From Pogonophryne albipinna (taxonomy: Eukaryota > Chordata > Actinopteri > Perciformes > Artedidraconidae), in NCBI GenBank assembly GCA_028583405.1, contig CM053255.1, forward strand, positions 35,408,721 to 35,472,720: 64,000 bases of DNA, in the 5' to 3' direction. The translations under genes were made by a program, and so were the position numbers. Position 1 is the first letter of the stretch, and each line of letters begins with the position of its first letter. Shown here piece after piece: positions 20,386-32,373 of the stretch. The notes under the pieces were generated by a model that was not told where the DNA came from, ran no database searches, and saw nothing but the letters and a program-made list of their open reading frames with translations.

Positions 20386-21177
20386 GTGATAACTATTAGT
20401 AAACCATAATGATGGATGTTATTCTCAGCAGCTGCCAATAGATCCCCTAAATCTTGTATGATGGACCTTTGAAGCACAAGCGCACGCACGCACTATTGTG
20501 GGAACAATCAAACACCCTCCCAGGCACTGCGTGTTAGCGAAGTACAACTAGGATTTCGAAGAGGAAGATATGCTTGGTCAATTCTTAATAAAAAAGAAAA
20601 ACCAACAAATTGAGCACTTGAGTTTTCATTAGCAGCGCCTAGCTACAGCTGCGGAGCTTTGGTAAATACCACTAACAGTCTATTTCCTTAAAATGGTACA
20701 TATCGCTGAATCTATATTTTCATCTTCAGGTGATTACATCTGCATAATGTCCCTGTACAATAAGATTTGAGCATTTTGTAATCCAGTGAGGAAATTCAAG
20801 ACCAGTAAATATTGATTGATTAAACAACACTAAATAAAATGTTAGTGTTTTCTTAAACTCAGACTCTCTGCTGCGGCTGTACCTCAAAGACAAAACAATT
20901 TATCTTTGTTGAACAAGGTCTGATTGTCCTGTACATGTACAATGTGGGGTATTTTTAAATACTTTACTAAACCACATTCAATATTATGTTAGACACAAGT
21001 TAGTTATTACTCACATATCAAAGTCTTTTCATCTGCAAGATGCTGGGTGCTGCCTGGAGAGACTGATGAGAGGGACACAGGCTGGCGTCAACAGCTTTCC
21101 ACACAAAGCCATCACATCTTCTCTTCCATAGTCCTCACTGTCCACTGGTCAAAAGAGTGAACATCACAGCTGTCATG
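20386..21177. other. Gene-free stretch
   Basis: AT-rich DNA with no long frame, no terminal repeats I can pair, and no recognised domain. The LINE 5' continuation on the minus strand is not visible beyond about 20390. Confidence 0.4.
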
Positions 21178-21473
21178 TTAACCCTTTGTTACACAACATA
21201 CAACCAACATGTGTCAAAAGTGACCCGAATTAGTTTTAATTGTAAATATCTTTGCAATAAATTACTTTAACCATTCAGGATTCCAGGTATTCCTCAATTA
21301 ACCTGTTTTGGATCAACACTAATTCTAATTTTTATTTTTCCCTTTCTTACTTTTTGAATAAAAATCATGTTTGTATCACTACACTTCTAAGGCACAACAT
21401 GGGTCAAACATTACCTGTATTCTTTTGCTATGTTATTTCATGCATGGCTGAGTGTTTCTTTACTATACATTTT
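21178..21473. mobile_element. piggyBac-type MITE, left end only
   Basis: TTAA at 21178-21181 is followed by CCCTTTGTTACACAAC and then 'gtgtcaaaagtgaccc', a terminus seen in fish piggyBac MITEs. The matching right end is not found. The segment is cut off near 21474 by the next repeat. Confidence 0.45.
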
Positions 21474-21962
21474 CAAAAATAATTAAAACTGCGGTCGCAC
21501 TTGTGCGCGCAGTGATGAGCGGGCCCTCGCGTCCGTGCGCCTGTCGGGGAGGGCAGCCGGTCGTCCCGGCGTCAAGCAGACGCAAGCGAGTCCTGGGAAA
21601 TGAGCCGTTTCTCATTTCTATAATTTTCGCGTCCCAGACTCCCAGGTCCTCCGGCAGCGACCCGGAAACGGATGTCCGCGCGCCGCCTCGAAGGAAAACA
21701 TGTTTCTCTAAAGGCTCGTCGAGGATCGATTATCGAGGAGGCTGTCTGGAGGAGCCGTAACCGAGGATACACTGATTTAGAGGAGAGAGGAGTCTCTCTG
21801 GAGGAGCTATAACCGAGGGTACACTGATTTAGAGGAGAGAGGAGTCTCTCTGGAGGAGCTATAACCGAGGGTACAAAGATGTAGAGGAGAGAGGAGTCTC
21901 TCTGGAGGAGCTATAACCGAGGGTACACTGAAGTATTCCCCTGAGACGATTTCAGCCAACAG
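21474..21962. repeat. Compound GC-rich repeat, copy A (left part) with a 52-bp tandem array
   Basis: It starts with 'aattaaaactgcggtcgcac', which recurs inverted near 41507-41570. It then contains a section matching 33594-33780 (CCTCCGG...GACCCGGAAA, CGAGGAGGCT, GGAGGAGC). From about 21750 to 21935 a 52-bp unit (ggaggagctataaccgaggg...) is repeated about 3.6 times. The homologous copy near 33740 has a single unit, so the array grew in this copy. It is interrupted at 21963 by gypsy C and continues at 29232. Confidence 0.75.
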
Positions 21963-22393
21963 TGTCACAAACGAGCTGAGGACCAAAATGCAGAACACGG
22001 GAAACCAGGGATAGTCGGTAACCAGCTTTATTGAAGGCAATAGGCTGGTAGGAGACAAAACGGCAGATAGTAGGCAAAGGGCTGGTCGGGGACAGGCGAG
22101 GGTTCCAGGAGAAAGCAGGACGGGAGTCGCAGGTACAGAACGGGTCAGGGAGCAGGCGAGGCAGGCTGGTCAGGGACAGGCAGGGTCGAAACCGGGAGAG
22201 CAATCTGACGGGTAATGCGGGAAAGACTGGCATGCTGCAAAGTACGATCTGGCACTGAGGTGAAAGTGAAGTGGGCCTAAATACTAATGGAGCTGATGGG
22301 TGTAACAGAGTGAGAGAGAGACAGGGTGTGACTACCAGGTGACTAAGGAATGTTAATGCAGAAAATAGGTGAGTGAGAAAGCAGACTGTGACA
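21963..22393 (-). repeat. 3' LTR of gypsy C (431 bp)
   Basis: It lies between the target duplication at 21958-21962 and the polypurine tract at 22394-22408. It differs from the other LTR by one base (ctgacggg here, ctgaaggg at 29038). Confidence 0.96.
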
Positions 22394-22535
22394 GAACCCC
22401 CCCCTTAATGGACGGCTCCAGACGTCTAAGAAAATTCTAGGAGAGAGAGAAAAAAAAAAAAAAAAAAAAAAAACTTAAAGAAGAATCAAGAAAAACCCTA
22501 CAGACACAGGGTGGAAGGTGGAGGTATGGGAAAGG

Positions 22536-22850
22536 TCAGTACTCATCTGAGAATGCTCTCTCGGCCTCTCCCTCCTGGAAATCCTCGTCCCCCTCGACTG
22601 ATGACGCTTCCCCCTCCTCCTCGACGAAGCCTCTGGTCTGACGAGTGCCCCCTGGCTTAACGCCTGGTTGAGCGTGGGTCCTAGAAGGCTGCTCCGGGTA
22701 ACGCAGGTGGAAGTCTCGGATGAGTTGAGGGTTGAGGATATGACGAGCAGGAATCCACTGCCTTTCCTCAGGACCATAGCCCTCCCAGTCCACCAAATAT
22801 TGAACCCCTCTTCCTCTGCGACGGGAACGGAGTAGACGACGAAGGGTGTA
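22536..22850 (-). pseudogene. gypsy C integrase chromodomain, separated from pol by a hAT
   Basis: The minus-strand frame encodes a chromodomain: [20 protein letters not shown], then [12 protein letters not shown] and a C-terminal helix ([12 protein letters not shown]). Aromatic residues for methyl-lysine recognition are in place (Y, W, and W in QW). In chromoviruses this domain steers integration to marked chromatin. An acidic tail ([21 protein letters not shown]) follows. The hAT at 22859-24633 splits it from the integrase exactly in the linker, and the frame matches on the two sides of the insertion. Confidence 0.9.
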
Positions 22851-22858
22851 GGTAGGAC

Positions 22859-24633
22859 TAGGGGTGGGCGATATTGAAAAATATATTATCACGATATTTT
22901 TCAAGCAGTATCACGATAGACGATATATATCACGATATTTTTTCATGTCGGTTATTATGGTTATTTTTCACGTTACTTAACAGTACAAGCACCTACAAGG
23001 TAACAGAAACTAAAACAAAAAGGAGTAACAGACCAAAATAGCATTTCAAGCTGGTTTTATTTCTGAAATGAATCCCTGAATGAACAATTCAACATTTTGA
23101 TATGGCTTCAAGGCACAGTTTCTCAGTATACAAATGAACTTTCTGAGGTAGCACTAGCAGTGAACATCAATAAACATGAAAAGGAGGGTAAAACATAACT
23201 AAGTAAAACATAAAACATCAATGAGGAAAAGTCAGTGCCAAACAATTAAAATGTCAACTTTAGACTTGAAGTGCAATAAAAGACTTTAGCATAACTGAAG
23301 GGAAAAACTATATAAATACCTTATTGATAAAATAAAATATAAGCCAACAGAATCAAACAAGACAATAAATGAAGTGCAATACTGTCTGAATCCTGAATTT
23401 CCGCTGTCATAGCCCCCTGCGCCGCGCACGGAGAGCCTCTTCCCCTCCCGCTCCCCCAGCCTCACCTACTGATTTTAATTTCACCATATATCAAGCCAGA
23501 TCGATTTCACAATGTCAGCGCACCTCTGCTTCCGTGTTGGTAGTTCAGTCCGAGTTGTTTGAGTGAGCAACCCACTCTCACTCCATAATCGTCCAGGAGC
23601 GACGTTTGGTCAGTGTCCGTGGCGTGCAGTTGTGACGCTCCTAGGCTCCTTCAGCTTCATAAAGGGACGCAAATAGCTTTCAACTGATTGCAATGTATTC
23701 CCATCTGCGGCGGGATTTGACGCTCATGGAAGCACGGCATTCGTTTGTGTCGGCTGCCCTTAAAGGCAATGTGAGCGTCCATTCTCATTGGATAACGGAG
23801 AATTGTACACCCGGAAGTAAGTATTCCCATTACTGTCGATTGATTTTACAGTGATATCTGCACTACTCATCGACTAAAAAACACCAGATTATCCTTGTTA
23901 ATTACACAACATTGATTGGTTTAAATTGTGTGCAATGCTTTTGTATTTTTCCCCTTCGATTCGGAGAAACAAATATTTTTTCGGAGTAAAGGATGGCAGA
24001 AGACACTACACTACCCAGAATCCCCAGCTATCGTTTGGACTACACCATGTGCTCTGTTTAACAAACCCCGTTTTTTTTCACCATTCATTCCAATGGCTGG
24101 CGTCTATGTCACGTGATCTTCAAATTCCTCCCTGCAGAAAAAAAAACATGGCCGAACTTCGTTTTATTCTCGGTGGATAATGGCTATTTTAAAGTTAGTT
24201 TGGCCATTAAAATGCGTTTTGATGTCATTTGATGTGAGAAATATGAGTTGTTATTTCAGATTATGTGTGCAGTGGATGTACATGATCTTTAGTTTGCTAG
24301 TTATTACTTACCGTCTCTGTGGCTTCAGGCTTGATCGCCGTTCAAATGACAGTTTTAATGATCTCAATGGGAATGGTTAGCGTTTCATATGCACGCAAAT
24401 AAAATAAAATATAAGCCAACAGAATCAACCAAGACAATAAATGAAGTGCAATACTGTCTGAATCCTGACTAGACAGCTTTAGAGCATGTCTTTCACATCA
24501 GTTTACTTTAAAAAAAAAAAAAAAATTCAATTTTTTTTTTTTTTATCACGATAGATACGATATCTCTGAAAAAGCATATCGTGGAGACCTAATATCGTCA
24601 CGACGATATATATCGTCATATCGCCCACCCCTA
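22859..24633. mobile_element. hAT-type element nested in gypsy C pol (1775 bp, non-autonomous)
   Basis: The 8-bp target duplication GGTAGGAC is at 22851-22858 and 24634-24641. The terminal inverted repeats read TAGGGGTGGGCGATAT at both ends. Subterminal GATATATATCG palindromes are present. No transposase is encoded. Inside, 23329-23396 and 24401-24468 are a 68-bp direct repeat with one mismatch, flanking a roughly 1-kb segment. That segment contains a GC-rich part (23410-23800) unlike the AT-rich rest. Confidence 0.95.
23329..24468. repeat. 68-bp direct repeat flanking a 1-kb insert inside the hAT
   Basis: The repeat includes 'aatataagcc', 'gaagtgcaatactgtctgaa' and 'tcctga'. The left copy is 23329-23396 and the right copy 24401-24468, with one mismatch (aaacaa against aaccaa). 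The segment between, about 23397-24400, has different composition and no recognisable ends. Confidence 0.85.
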
Positions 24634-24641
24634 GGTAGGAC

Positions 24642-27600
24642 CCCCATCGATCATCCTAGGGGGTGGTGGTGGAGGGGCGGCGGAAATCATAGGACTCTCC
24701 CGGACAGGTTTAATCCTAGAAACGTGGAAGGTGGGATGGATCTTCATGTTCCGGGGCAAACTCAGTCGAACTGCTGCAGGATTAATGACCTTGACAATCT
24801 TGAAGGGTCCAATAAACCTGGGCGCTAACTTCTTAGAGTCCACCCGAAGGGGAATGTTCTGAGTGGAAAGCCACACCCTCTGGCCTACCTGGTACACAGG
24901 TGCCTTGGTGCGTCGGCGGTTCGCTGATGTGGCGTACCGGTTAGCAGACTGAAGCAGAGTTGTTCGAGCCTGCCTCCAAGTCCTCCGACAACGTCTGATG
25001 AAAGCCTGGACAGACGGACAGGTAACCTCCTTCTCCAATGCAGAGAACAATGGGGGTTGAAAACCGTATGCACACTGAAAAGGGGAAAGACCAGTAGCGG
25101 AACTGATGAGGGTGTTGTGGGCATACTCCACCCACAGGAGTTGTTTTGACCAGGTCGTGGGATGATCGGAAGCCATGCAGCGGAGAGTGGTCTCCATCTC
25201 CTGATTCTTCCGTTCCTGTGGGTGGAAACCTGAGGTGAGACTGACCGTCGCCCCGATCAGTTCACAAAACTCCCTCCAAAACACAGAGGTGAACTGGGGC
25301 CCCCGGTCGGAAACCACATCAGTCGCCAGTCCGTGAATGCGAAAAACGTGGAGAAGAATAAGTTCTGCCTTCTCCTTAGCTGACGGGATCTTAGGCAGGG
25401 GTACGAAATGAGCCATCTTACTAAACCGATCTACCACCGTCAAGATGGCAGTATGTCCGTGGGACGGTGGTAGACCAGTCACAAAGTCCAATGAAATATG
25501 TGACCAAGGGCGACGTGGGACCGGTAATGGATGAAGGAGGCCAGCTGGCGCTTGGTGAGATGGTTTGTGCCGATTGCACACAGGACAGGCGTTCACAAAC
25601 TCCCAGGTGTCAGCCTCCAGCGTGGCCCACCAGAACCGTTGTAGGACCATCCCTCTGGTACGTTGAATTCCAGGGTGGCAGGAAAGTCTGGAGCTATGAG
25701 CCCACTGAAGCACCTCAGCCCTCAAAACCTGAGGCACAAACAAGCGGTTAAGAGGACAAGAACTAGGACCGGGTTGGTCCACCAAAGCGGTCTTAACCTT
25801 CTCCTCAATCTCCCAAGCGAGGACGCCGATCACTCGAGGAGCAGGAAGGATAGTGTCCGGAATACCCCAGGTGTCTCCCTCCCTCCCGAACTGCCGGGAC
25901 AAAGCGTCGGCCTTCATGTTGCGGGAGCCCGGGCGGTAGGAGAGGAAAAAATTAAACCGGGTGAAAAATAACGACCACCTGGCTTGCCGAGAATTCAGTC
26001 TTTGTGCCGACCTGATGTATTCCAGGTTCTTATGGTCGGTCCAAACCTGAAATGGTTGTTCTGTCCCCTCAAGCCAGTGTCGCCACTCCTCCAACGCCAA
26101 CTTGACTGCTAGAAGCTCCCGATTCCCCACGTCATAGTTTCTCTCCGCCGGACTCAATCTCCTCGAAAAGAAAGCACAGGGGTGGAGCTTCTGGTTCTCA
26201 CCAGAACATTGCGACAGGATGGCCCCCACCCCTACGTCAGAAGCATCCACCTCCACCACCAACTGACCAGCGGGGTCTGGTACTTGCAGGATAGGAGCCG
26301 ACGTAAACCGGCCCTTGAGGTCCTGAAAAGCCTCCTCGGCTGCAGGGGACCATCGGAACGTCACCTTGGACGAGGTCAGGGCGGTGAGCGGGGCGGCCAC
26401 GGTGCTGTAGCCACGGATGAACAGTCTGTAAAAGTTGGCGAATCCCAGGAAACGCTGCAGCTCCTTCCGAGAATCAGGGATCCGCCACGAGGTAACTGCT
26501 GAAACCTTAGAAGGATCCATCTCCACACTTCCTTGACCCACGATGTAGCCAAGAAAGGCGACCGAAGAAGTGTGAAACTCGCACTTCTCCGTCTTGACGA
26601 ACAGCGAGTTCTCCAGAAGTCTCTGGAGGACTGTCTGGACATGATGGACGTGTTCCTTGAGGTTCCTTGAAAAAATCAAAATGTCGTCCAGATAAACAAA
26701 AACATAACGATCCAACATGTCCCGGAGTACGTCGTTCACCAACGCTTGGAAAACTGCAGGGGCGTTGGTAAGTCCAAATGGCATCACCAGGTACTCGTAA
26801 TGTCCCGAAGAGGTGTTGAAGGCGGTCTTCCATTCGTCCCCCTCACAGATTCGTACCAGGTGATAAGCGTTTCGTAGATCCAGCTTAGTGAAGATTGTAG
26901 CCCCCTGTAGTAACTCGAATGCTGACGAGATGAGTGGCAAGGGATAACGATTCTTCACCGTGACGTCGTTCAGGCCCCGATAGTCAATGCAGGGTCTCAG
27001 GGTCTTGTCCTTCTTCGCCAGAAAAAAAAACCCTGCTCCTGTGGGTGATTTGGAAGGACGAATAATTCCCGGAGCCAGAGAGTCATTGATGTAAGTCTCC
27101 ATGGACCTCCTCTCCGGTGCCGAAAGCGAGTACAACCGGGCCTTGGGTGGGACTGCGCCTGGATGTAGCTCAATGGCGCAGTCATAGGGCCGATGAGGTG
27201 GGAGAGATGTCGCCTTAGCCTTGCTAAAAACCTCCTTAAAGTCCAAATATTCAGCCGGAACCCCTGTGACATCCGGAACCAGGTTCATATCCACAGATAG
27301 TTGAGGTGCGGCGGCCTGCTTGAGGCAAACCTGATGACAGGAGGAACTCCAACCTAGGATGGACCCAGTTGCCCAGTCAATGTTCGGGTTGTGGCGGCGG
27401 AGCCACGGATAACCCAAAATCAGAGGGATTTGGGGGGACCGTAGCACATGAAACTGGATTGTCTCATGGTGGTTCCCCGACATGAGCATATGGACCGGTG
27501 TCGTCTGGTGTGTCACCGTTCCCAGCAGGTGACCATCCAAAGCATTAGCCGGTACCGGCTGGAGCAGCCGAACCTGTTGGATGCCCAGCTGTAGTGCGAG

Positions 27601-27678
27601 CTCCTCGTCAATGATGCTAACATCTGATCCGGAGTCGATAAAAACAGCCAGAGCCTGAGATTTGCCTGTCAGGAGGAG
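24642..27678 (-). pseudogene. pol: gypsy C pol: protease, RT, RNase H, integrase
   Basis: The minus-strand frame is open from just after a TGA (27679-27681) to the hAT. It begins in protease, with the active-site segment [16 protein letters not shown] follows: [48 protein letters not shown] and catalytic [14 protein letters not shown]. RNase H has [17 protein letters not shown] and [10 protein letters not shown]. Integrase has [18 protein letters not shown], and the triad D ([11 protein letters not shown]), D ([10 protein letters not shown]), E ([15 protein letters not shown]). The C-terminal GPF/Y region ([12 protein letters not shown]) is followed by [11 protein letters not shown]. The enzyme motifs are intact; breaks are the upstream TGA, the gag-pol frame change and the hAT. 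Confidence 0.92.
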
Positions 27679-27746
27679 TCAAGCATGGCACAAGGGTCTT
27701 AGATTGGGGATCAGCTCAGAGGTTTGGCCCACCAGTATACTCCCCA

Positions 27747-28778
27747 TTACTGATGAGCTCTGCCTTTTACCGGACAACGGGAAACCATATGTCCAGCCTG
27801 ACCACAGTAAAGGCAAAGATTACCTCTTCGACGTAATTCCCTCTCCTCAGAGGTAAGACTGGTACGACCCACTTGCATGGGCTCGACCTCGTACCGTGAG
27901 TCAGAGTAGGAATGGGAATTCTCCGCCGAAACCGGAAGTCGAAATCTCCCGGAAACCGGAAGTTGTTGTCGCGAGCAGCGGCCCGCCGCTCGCGTCTGTT
28001 GTTCTCCTCTCCGGGTCTGGATTCGTCTGTCAATCCGAGAGGTGAGCTCAATCAACCCATCCAAGGAAGCAGGGAGATCATAGGAAACCAGCTCATCTCT
28101 CATATAATCCGCTAATCCTCTCAGATGCGTCACACTGCGCCGGCTCGTTCCAGCTGCTGCGACGACTGCTGGTGCGGAAGTCAATAGCGTAATCCACCAC
28201 CGTGCCGGAACCCTGGCTCAAACTTAGCAGACCTCCGGCAGCGTCGGGACCTAGACGAACGGAACCGAACACCTTCCGCATCTCCGCGAAAAATGCAGCA
28301 AAAGAGGCGCAGGCTGGAGTCTGCTGCTCCCACTCTGCAGTTCCCCATAAACGGGCTCTCCCCGTCAGATGATTAACGGTGAAAGCTACACGAGCCGCCT
28401 TGGAGGCGAAGGTGTGTGGCTGCAGGGAAAACAATATGGAACAGTTTGTGAGAAAAGGACTGCATCCCTCCGGCTCACCAGCGTAGCGTTCCGGCGTTCC
28501 CACACGAGGCTCCGGAGCGTATCCCGTCGGGCCAGGGGCTGGAGCGAGCATCGGAGCTGCGGCGGAGGGACGGTAGCAGCCATGGTAGCGGCTAGCTGTT
28601 GTACGGTGGCGGCCATCTGTTGCATCTGGGAGGTAAGGTAAGCCAGCGTTTGTCCCTGGGTTGATATTGCCTGGTGGGTCTCGGTAGCTAAGGTAGCTAT
28701 CGTGACCTCCTGTCTTTGGATGGCATCCTCATCCCTCTCAAAGCGGTCTCTAGGAGACCCGGTGTTTGCTTGGTCCAT
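27747..28778 (-). pseudogene. gag: gypsy C gag, with two frameshifts
   Basis: The ATG at 28778 opens MDQANTGSPRDRFERDED, followed by a coiled coil (LAYLTSQMQQMAATVQQLA). Near 28540 the reading moves to a second frame that carries the capsid-like region (FLTNCSILFSLQPHTF, LTGRARLWGTAEWEQQ). Near 28170 it returns to the first frame. The C-terminal zinc knuckle is intact: [14 protein letters not shown]. Gag packages the element RNA. The two shifts cancel in sign, so only a middle segment would be lost or scrambled. The start lies 17 bp from the LTR end, which leaves almost no leader. Confidence 0.85.
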
Positions 28779-28795
28779 TTCTGGCCAGATCGTTC

Positions 28796-29226
28796 TGTCA
28801 CAAACGAGCTGAGGACCAAAATGCAGAACACGGGAAACCAGGGATAGTCGGTAACCAGCTTTATTGAAGGCAATAGGCTGGTAGGAGACAAAACGGCAGA
28901 TAGTAGGCAAAGGGCTGGTCGGGGACAGGCGAGGGTTCCAGGAGAAAGCAGGACGGGAGTCGCAGGTACAGAACGGGTCAGGGAGCAGGCGAGGCAGGCT
29001 GGTCAGGGACAGGCAGGGTCGAAACCGGGAGAGCAATCTGAAGGGTAATGCGGGAAAGACTGGCATGCTGCAAAGTACGATCTGGCACTGAGGTGAAAGT
29101 GAAGTGGGCCTAAATACTAATGGAGCTGATGGGTGTAACAGAGTGAGAGAGAGACAGGGTGTGACTACCAGGTGACTAAGGAATGTTAATGCAGAAAATA
29201 GGTGAGTGAGAAAGCAGACTGTGACA
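28796..29226 (-). repeat. 5' LTR of gypsy C (431 bp)
   Basis: It is directly repeated with 21963-22393 (one difference seen). It is followed outward by the target duplication AACAG at 29227-29231, and on its inner side by a 17-bp leader and the gag ATG. Confidence 0.96.
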
Positions 29227-29231
29227 AACAG

Positions 29232-29689
29232 TGATGTTTAAAAGAGGTGTGACGCATGGCTGGACTTCTGTCAACGAAGCGCAGCTCTGCAAACTGTTCC
29301 CGTTGTGATTATAAGTTATTTGAGATGATCAAATGTGCATCAGACTTTCTGCCCTTTACCGTTTGTTTACTCACTAATCACATCTCCCCTGGATGTTAGG
29401 CTATTTTTTTTTTTTAATACAACTGCTTTCATTGTGAGGCGATGGTTACAGTGAAAACAGCTGCTGAGGTCAGTGCAGAAAGCAGAACAGTGTGTATATA
29501 ATATATATCGCTCAATAATACCAGGCCTCCATTTCACACTTTATTTGTAGGCTTTAGGAGATATCTACAAATAAACAGTAGATATTTTTCATATAGTGCT
29601 TCACATAATAAAATATACAAGGGCTGTAGCCTGATATTTAGTAGCCTATATGCTTTAGGAGCTGTTTGTGTTTGTTGTACAATGTGTAG

Positions 29690-29762
<73 letters not shown>

Positions 29763-29830
29763 TGAGAGAGTTGATGTGCCAGGCAGACAGGCAGGTCTCA
29801 GTAGCTTATCTGACATATAAACAGGGGTTA
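29232..29830. repeat. Compound repeat copy A, right part, with a (GT)n array
   Basis: It continues copy A after the gypsy C insertion. It matches 33830-34190 in order: 'gagtcgtgacgcacgg'-like, CCCCTGGAT, 'cagagcagtgtgtata'-like, 'agatatctacaaa', 'gtgcttcacataataaaata', then a GT array. The GT run spans about 29694-29759. No coding frame is present. Confidence 0.75.
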
Positions 29831-31415
29831 AATTGTTAAAACATATTTTTAACAATGTATGCAGTGCCTATATCATATATTTACACAAAAAATATATGAA
29901 GCTTAGCGCAAGTTCAGGCAGGAAGACCTATCACTCCGTATTGCACGTCATGGCAATACTCGCTCCCTTCACTAGATGACAGGGAGCGCCACTCCTTAGC
30001 TAACCTATCACTTCCCTCCATTCACAAGCCTAATTATCGCACCTGTTAATCCCTCTATATATGCTCTCCCCTTTTCTATCAGCTGTCTTCCAGGTGTCAA
30101 CGCGCAACCCTCCTCCACCCCTTCGCCTCCTGCTTCCAACTCAGGGCCAAGCTTAACCTTCTCCCTTCCAACCGGACCTAACCACTTATCACCACCACCA
30201 GTGTCTAGACCCAGGGGGGTTAATCGGAAACCGTTCTTTCCCTTCCCGAATGATATCCTACAAAACCTGGGCCTAATCGCCAAACACCATTTCATTCACT
30301 TGTTATAAACTGTCATCATTATGTTTCATTTATATAATGTGACCAATAATAAACATGTATTCCATACATCACGTCTCTCCTGATTAAAATACATGTTAAA
30401 ACCTTTCTTTCTCTATGTTTAAGGTTCTGAATAATTCAAAAAATCAATAAAACTCTTTCTAGCTGTAGGGAACATAAATAAGATGACGCGACGATGACTT
30501 GCACTTTTCAAATTTATCGCGGGTTTCCCCTTTCTATATTTTCTGCAAATCTACTTGATCGGCGACCACACAGTCTCTTCCGTCAGTCACACAGACAGCC
30601 AGCAGAGTGACAGGTGAGTCCGGGAAAAAGTGTGGAGAAAAATAGGTAATACGCTGACAGGTTTCTTAACATGAATTCGTCTGATATTCTGGTTTTACGT
30701 TCGACTACCATTAAGTTAAATAACGTTTTTTTGTTTGACTAACTTTTGATCAAATCAAGCGTTCTCTGGAGTCTAAGGGTATTTTCTCGATTTTTAGATG
30801 TTTTCTTAAATCACCTTTTAAATGTATTTCTTCTAACATGGCACCGCATGTGTTACATATCAAATTGTTCAGGACAATCTCTGGTCTTGCTATATATGCA
30901 TATTACTCACCTTAGAGCACTGTTTGATGAGATAAGTAGCTCAAAAGCTTAACATTTGACATCCGATTTTCGGAAAATCTTCAAAACTCTTGTGAAAACA
31001 CAAATGTACTCATGTGATCGAATTGTTTTGGTGTTTTAGATTTGGTTACCAAAGTCCTAGGATCACAAAAGCAGTGAAATATTTGAATTACACTGTATAT
31101 AAATGTGTTATTCATGTCTAAAATGAAAAAAATTCAATTCGAATTTTGAGTAAAATAGGTGTTTATCACTCTACTTTCACGACAGCAGGGACATTAGGAC
31201 TGAATAATGACTTCATATTACATACCAAGGTTCATGTGATGTGTACAAATACAAATTGAGCATTCAACCTTTTTTTTTCAACCAACAATTTATTATAAAT
31301 ATGTTTTTTTCAACCAACTATTTATATAAATATAAGAAACTGGAAAATCTCACTATTTACAATATTGAACATCAGAACTTTCAACCAACTATTCATTATA
31401 AATGTCAAGACAGTG
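29831..31415. other. Gene-free stretch
   Basis: 30000-30380 has a C/T-rich segment ending in AATAAACATGTATTCC, which could be the 3' end or LTR of an unidentified retroelement. 30580-30625 has a donor-like CAG/GTGAGT after a GC-balanced segment. I cannot assign either. The rest is AT-rich and without frames. Part may be the unpaired left side of the piggyBac element that follows. Confidence 0.35.
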
Positions 31416-31902
31416 TCAAGGTCTTTGTCTGTCTTCCAAGACAGTGGGTCTGGCTGCTGTGAAGATGGGGGTGATGGTGCATGGGCTGCTGTGTAGGTGG
31501 GGGGTACAAGTGCTATACGAGACCTCCACGAGACCTCCTTGCTGGCTGGGTTGAAGGTGATGGCTGTGGTGAAGCCTTTGTGCTGAGGTGTATCTTGACC
31601 TGGTGGCAGCCGCAGATGGAGGTGGAGGCAGCTGTAGTGATGCTGGTCCTCTGGTCCTTGGTGGTGATGGCTCTGGTGAAGGCCCTTGAGCCACAGTAGA
31701 TGTTGACCTGGGGGCCGGCACAGATGGAGGTGGAGGCAGCTGTAGTGATGCTGGTCTGCTGGTCCTTGGTGGTGATGGCTCTGGTGAAGGCCCTTGAGCC
31801 ACAGTAGATCTTGACCTGGGGGCCGGCACAGATGGATGTTGTGGCTGCTGGATAAACGCCGCCACCTGTGGGCCACTAGGCCCAGACAGCTGTGAAACAT
31901 CT
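31416..31902 (-). pseudogene. Proline-rich exon with a 105-bp coding repeat (piggyBac-associated)
   Basis: A minus-strand acceptor (TTTTACAG at 31903-31910) opens a frame DVSQLSGPSGPQVAAF. Three copies of a 35-residue block follow, containing PSVPAPRS, TVAQGPSPEPSPPRT and PASLQLPPPP. The third copy is diverged. The frame ends at 31416 without a transposase core. The region is probably a low-complexity linker in the transposase of the same element. Whether it was ever translated is unknown. Confidence 0.45.
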
Positions 31903-32033
31903 CTGTAAAACAAATTAAAATGTAGGACAATAATTACAACTAATTTCATTGAAATAAAGTTCAAGTAAAATGTTGCTCAAGCACAAATAACAATGCACAC
32001 ATAAAAAGAAAGTTTGGGAGGTTGGAGAAGGAG

Positions 32034-32373
<340 letters not shown>

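Larger units (their letters stand above)
21963..29226 (-). mobile_element. Chromodomain Ty3/gypsy retrotransposon C (sushi-type), complete, with nested hAT
   Basis: Both 431-bp LTRs are present, with TGTCACA...TGTGACA ends. They flank a minus-strand gag, protease, RT, RNase H, integrase and chromodomain. The target duplication AACAG is at 21958-21962 and 29227-29231. A polypurine tract (TTAAGGGGGGGGTTC on the minus strand) abuts the left (3') LTR. The LTRs differ at one position by my reading. The body is interrupted by a 1775-bp hAT and by frameshifts and a stop. Without the hAT and its duplication the element would be 5481 bp. Confidence 0.96.

Noticed and set aside
19648..20489. Two long minus-strand frames with repeats such as SIRTRTSLHQDQ
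   Set aside because: They are periodic readings of the 22-bp minisatellite (66 bp = 22 codons) and not protein genes.
25663..26502. Plus-strand frames opposite gypsy C pol
   Set aside because: They are shadow frames of a conserved minus-strand RT and integrase and show no domain.
30580..30625. Possible untranslated first exon with a GTGAGT donor
   Set aside because: A single donor-like motif without coding sequence, promoter elements or a matching acceptor.
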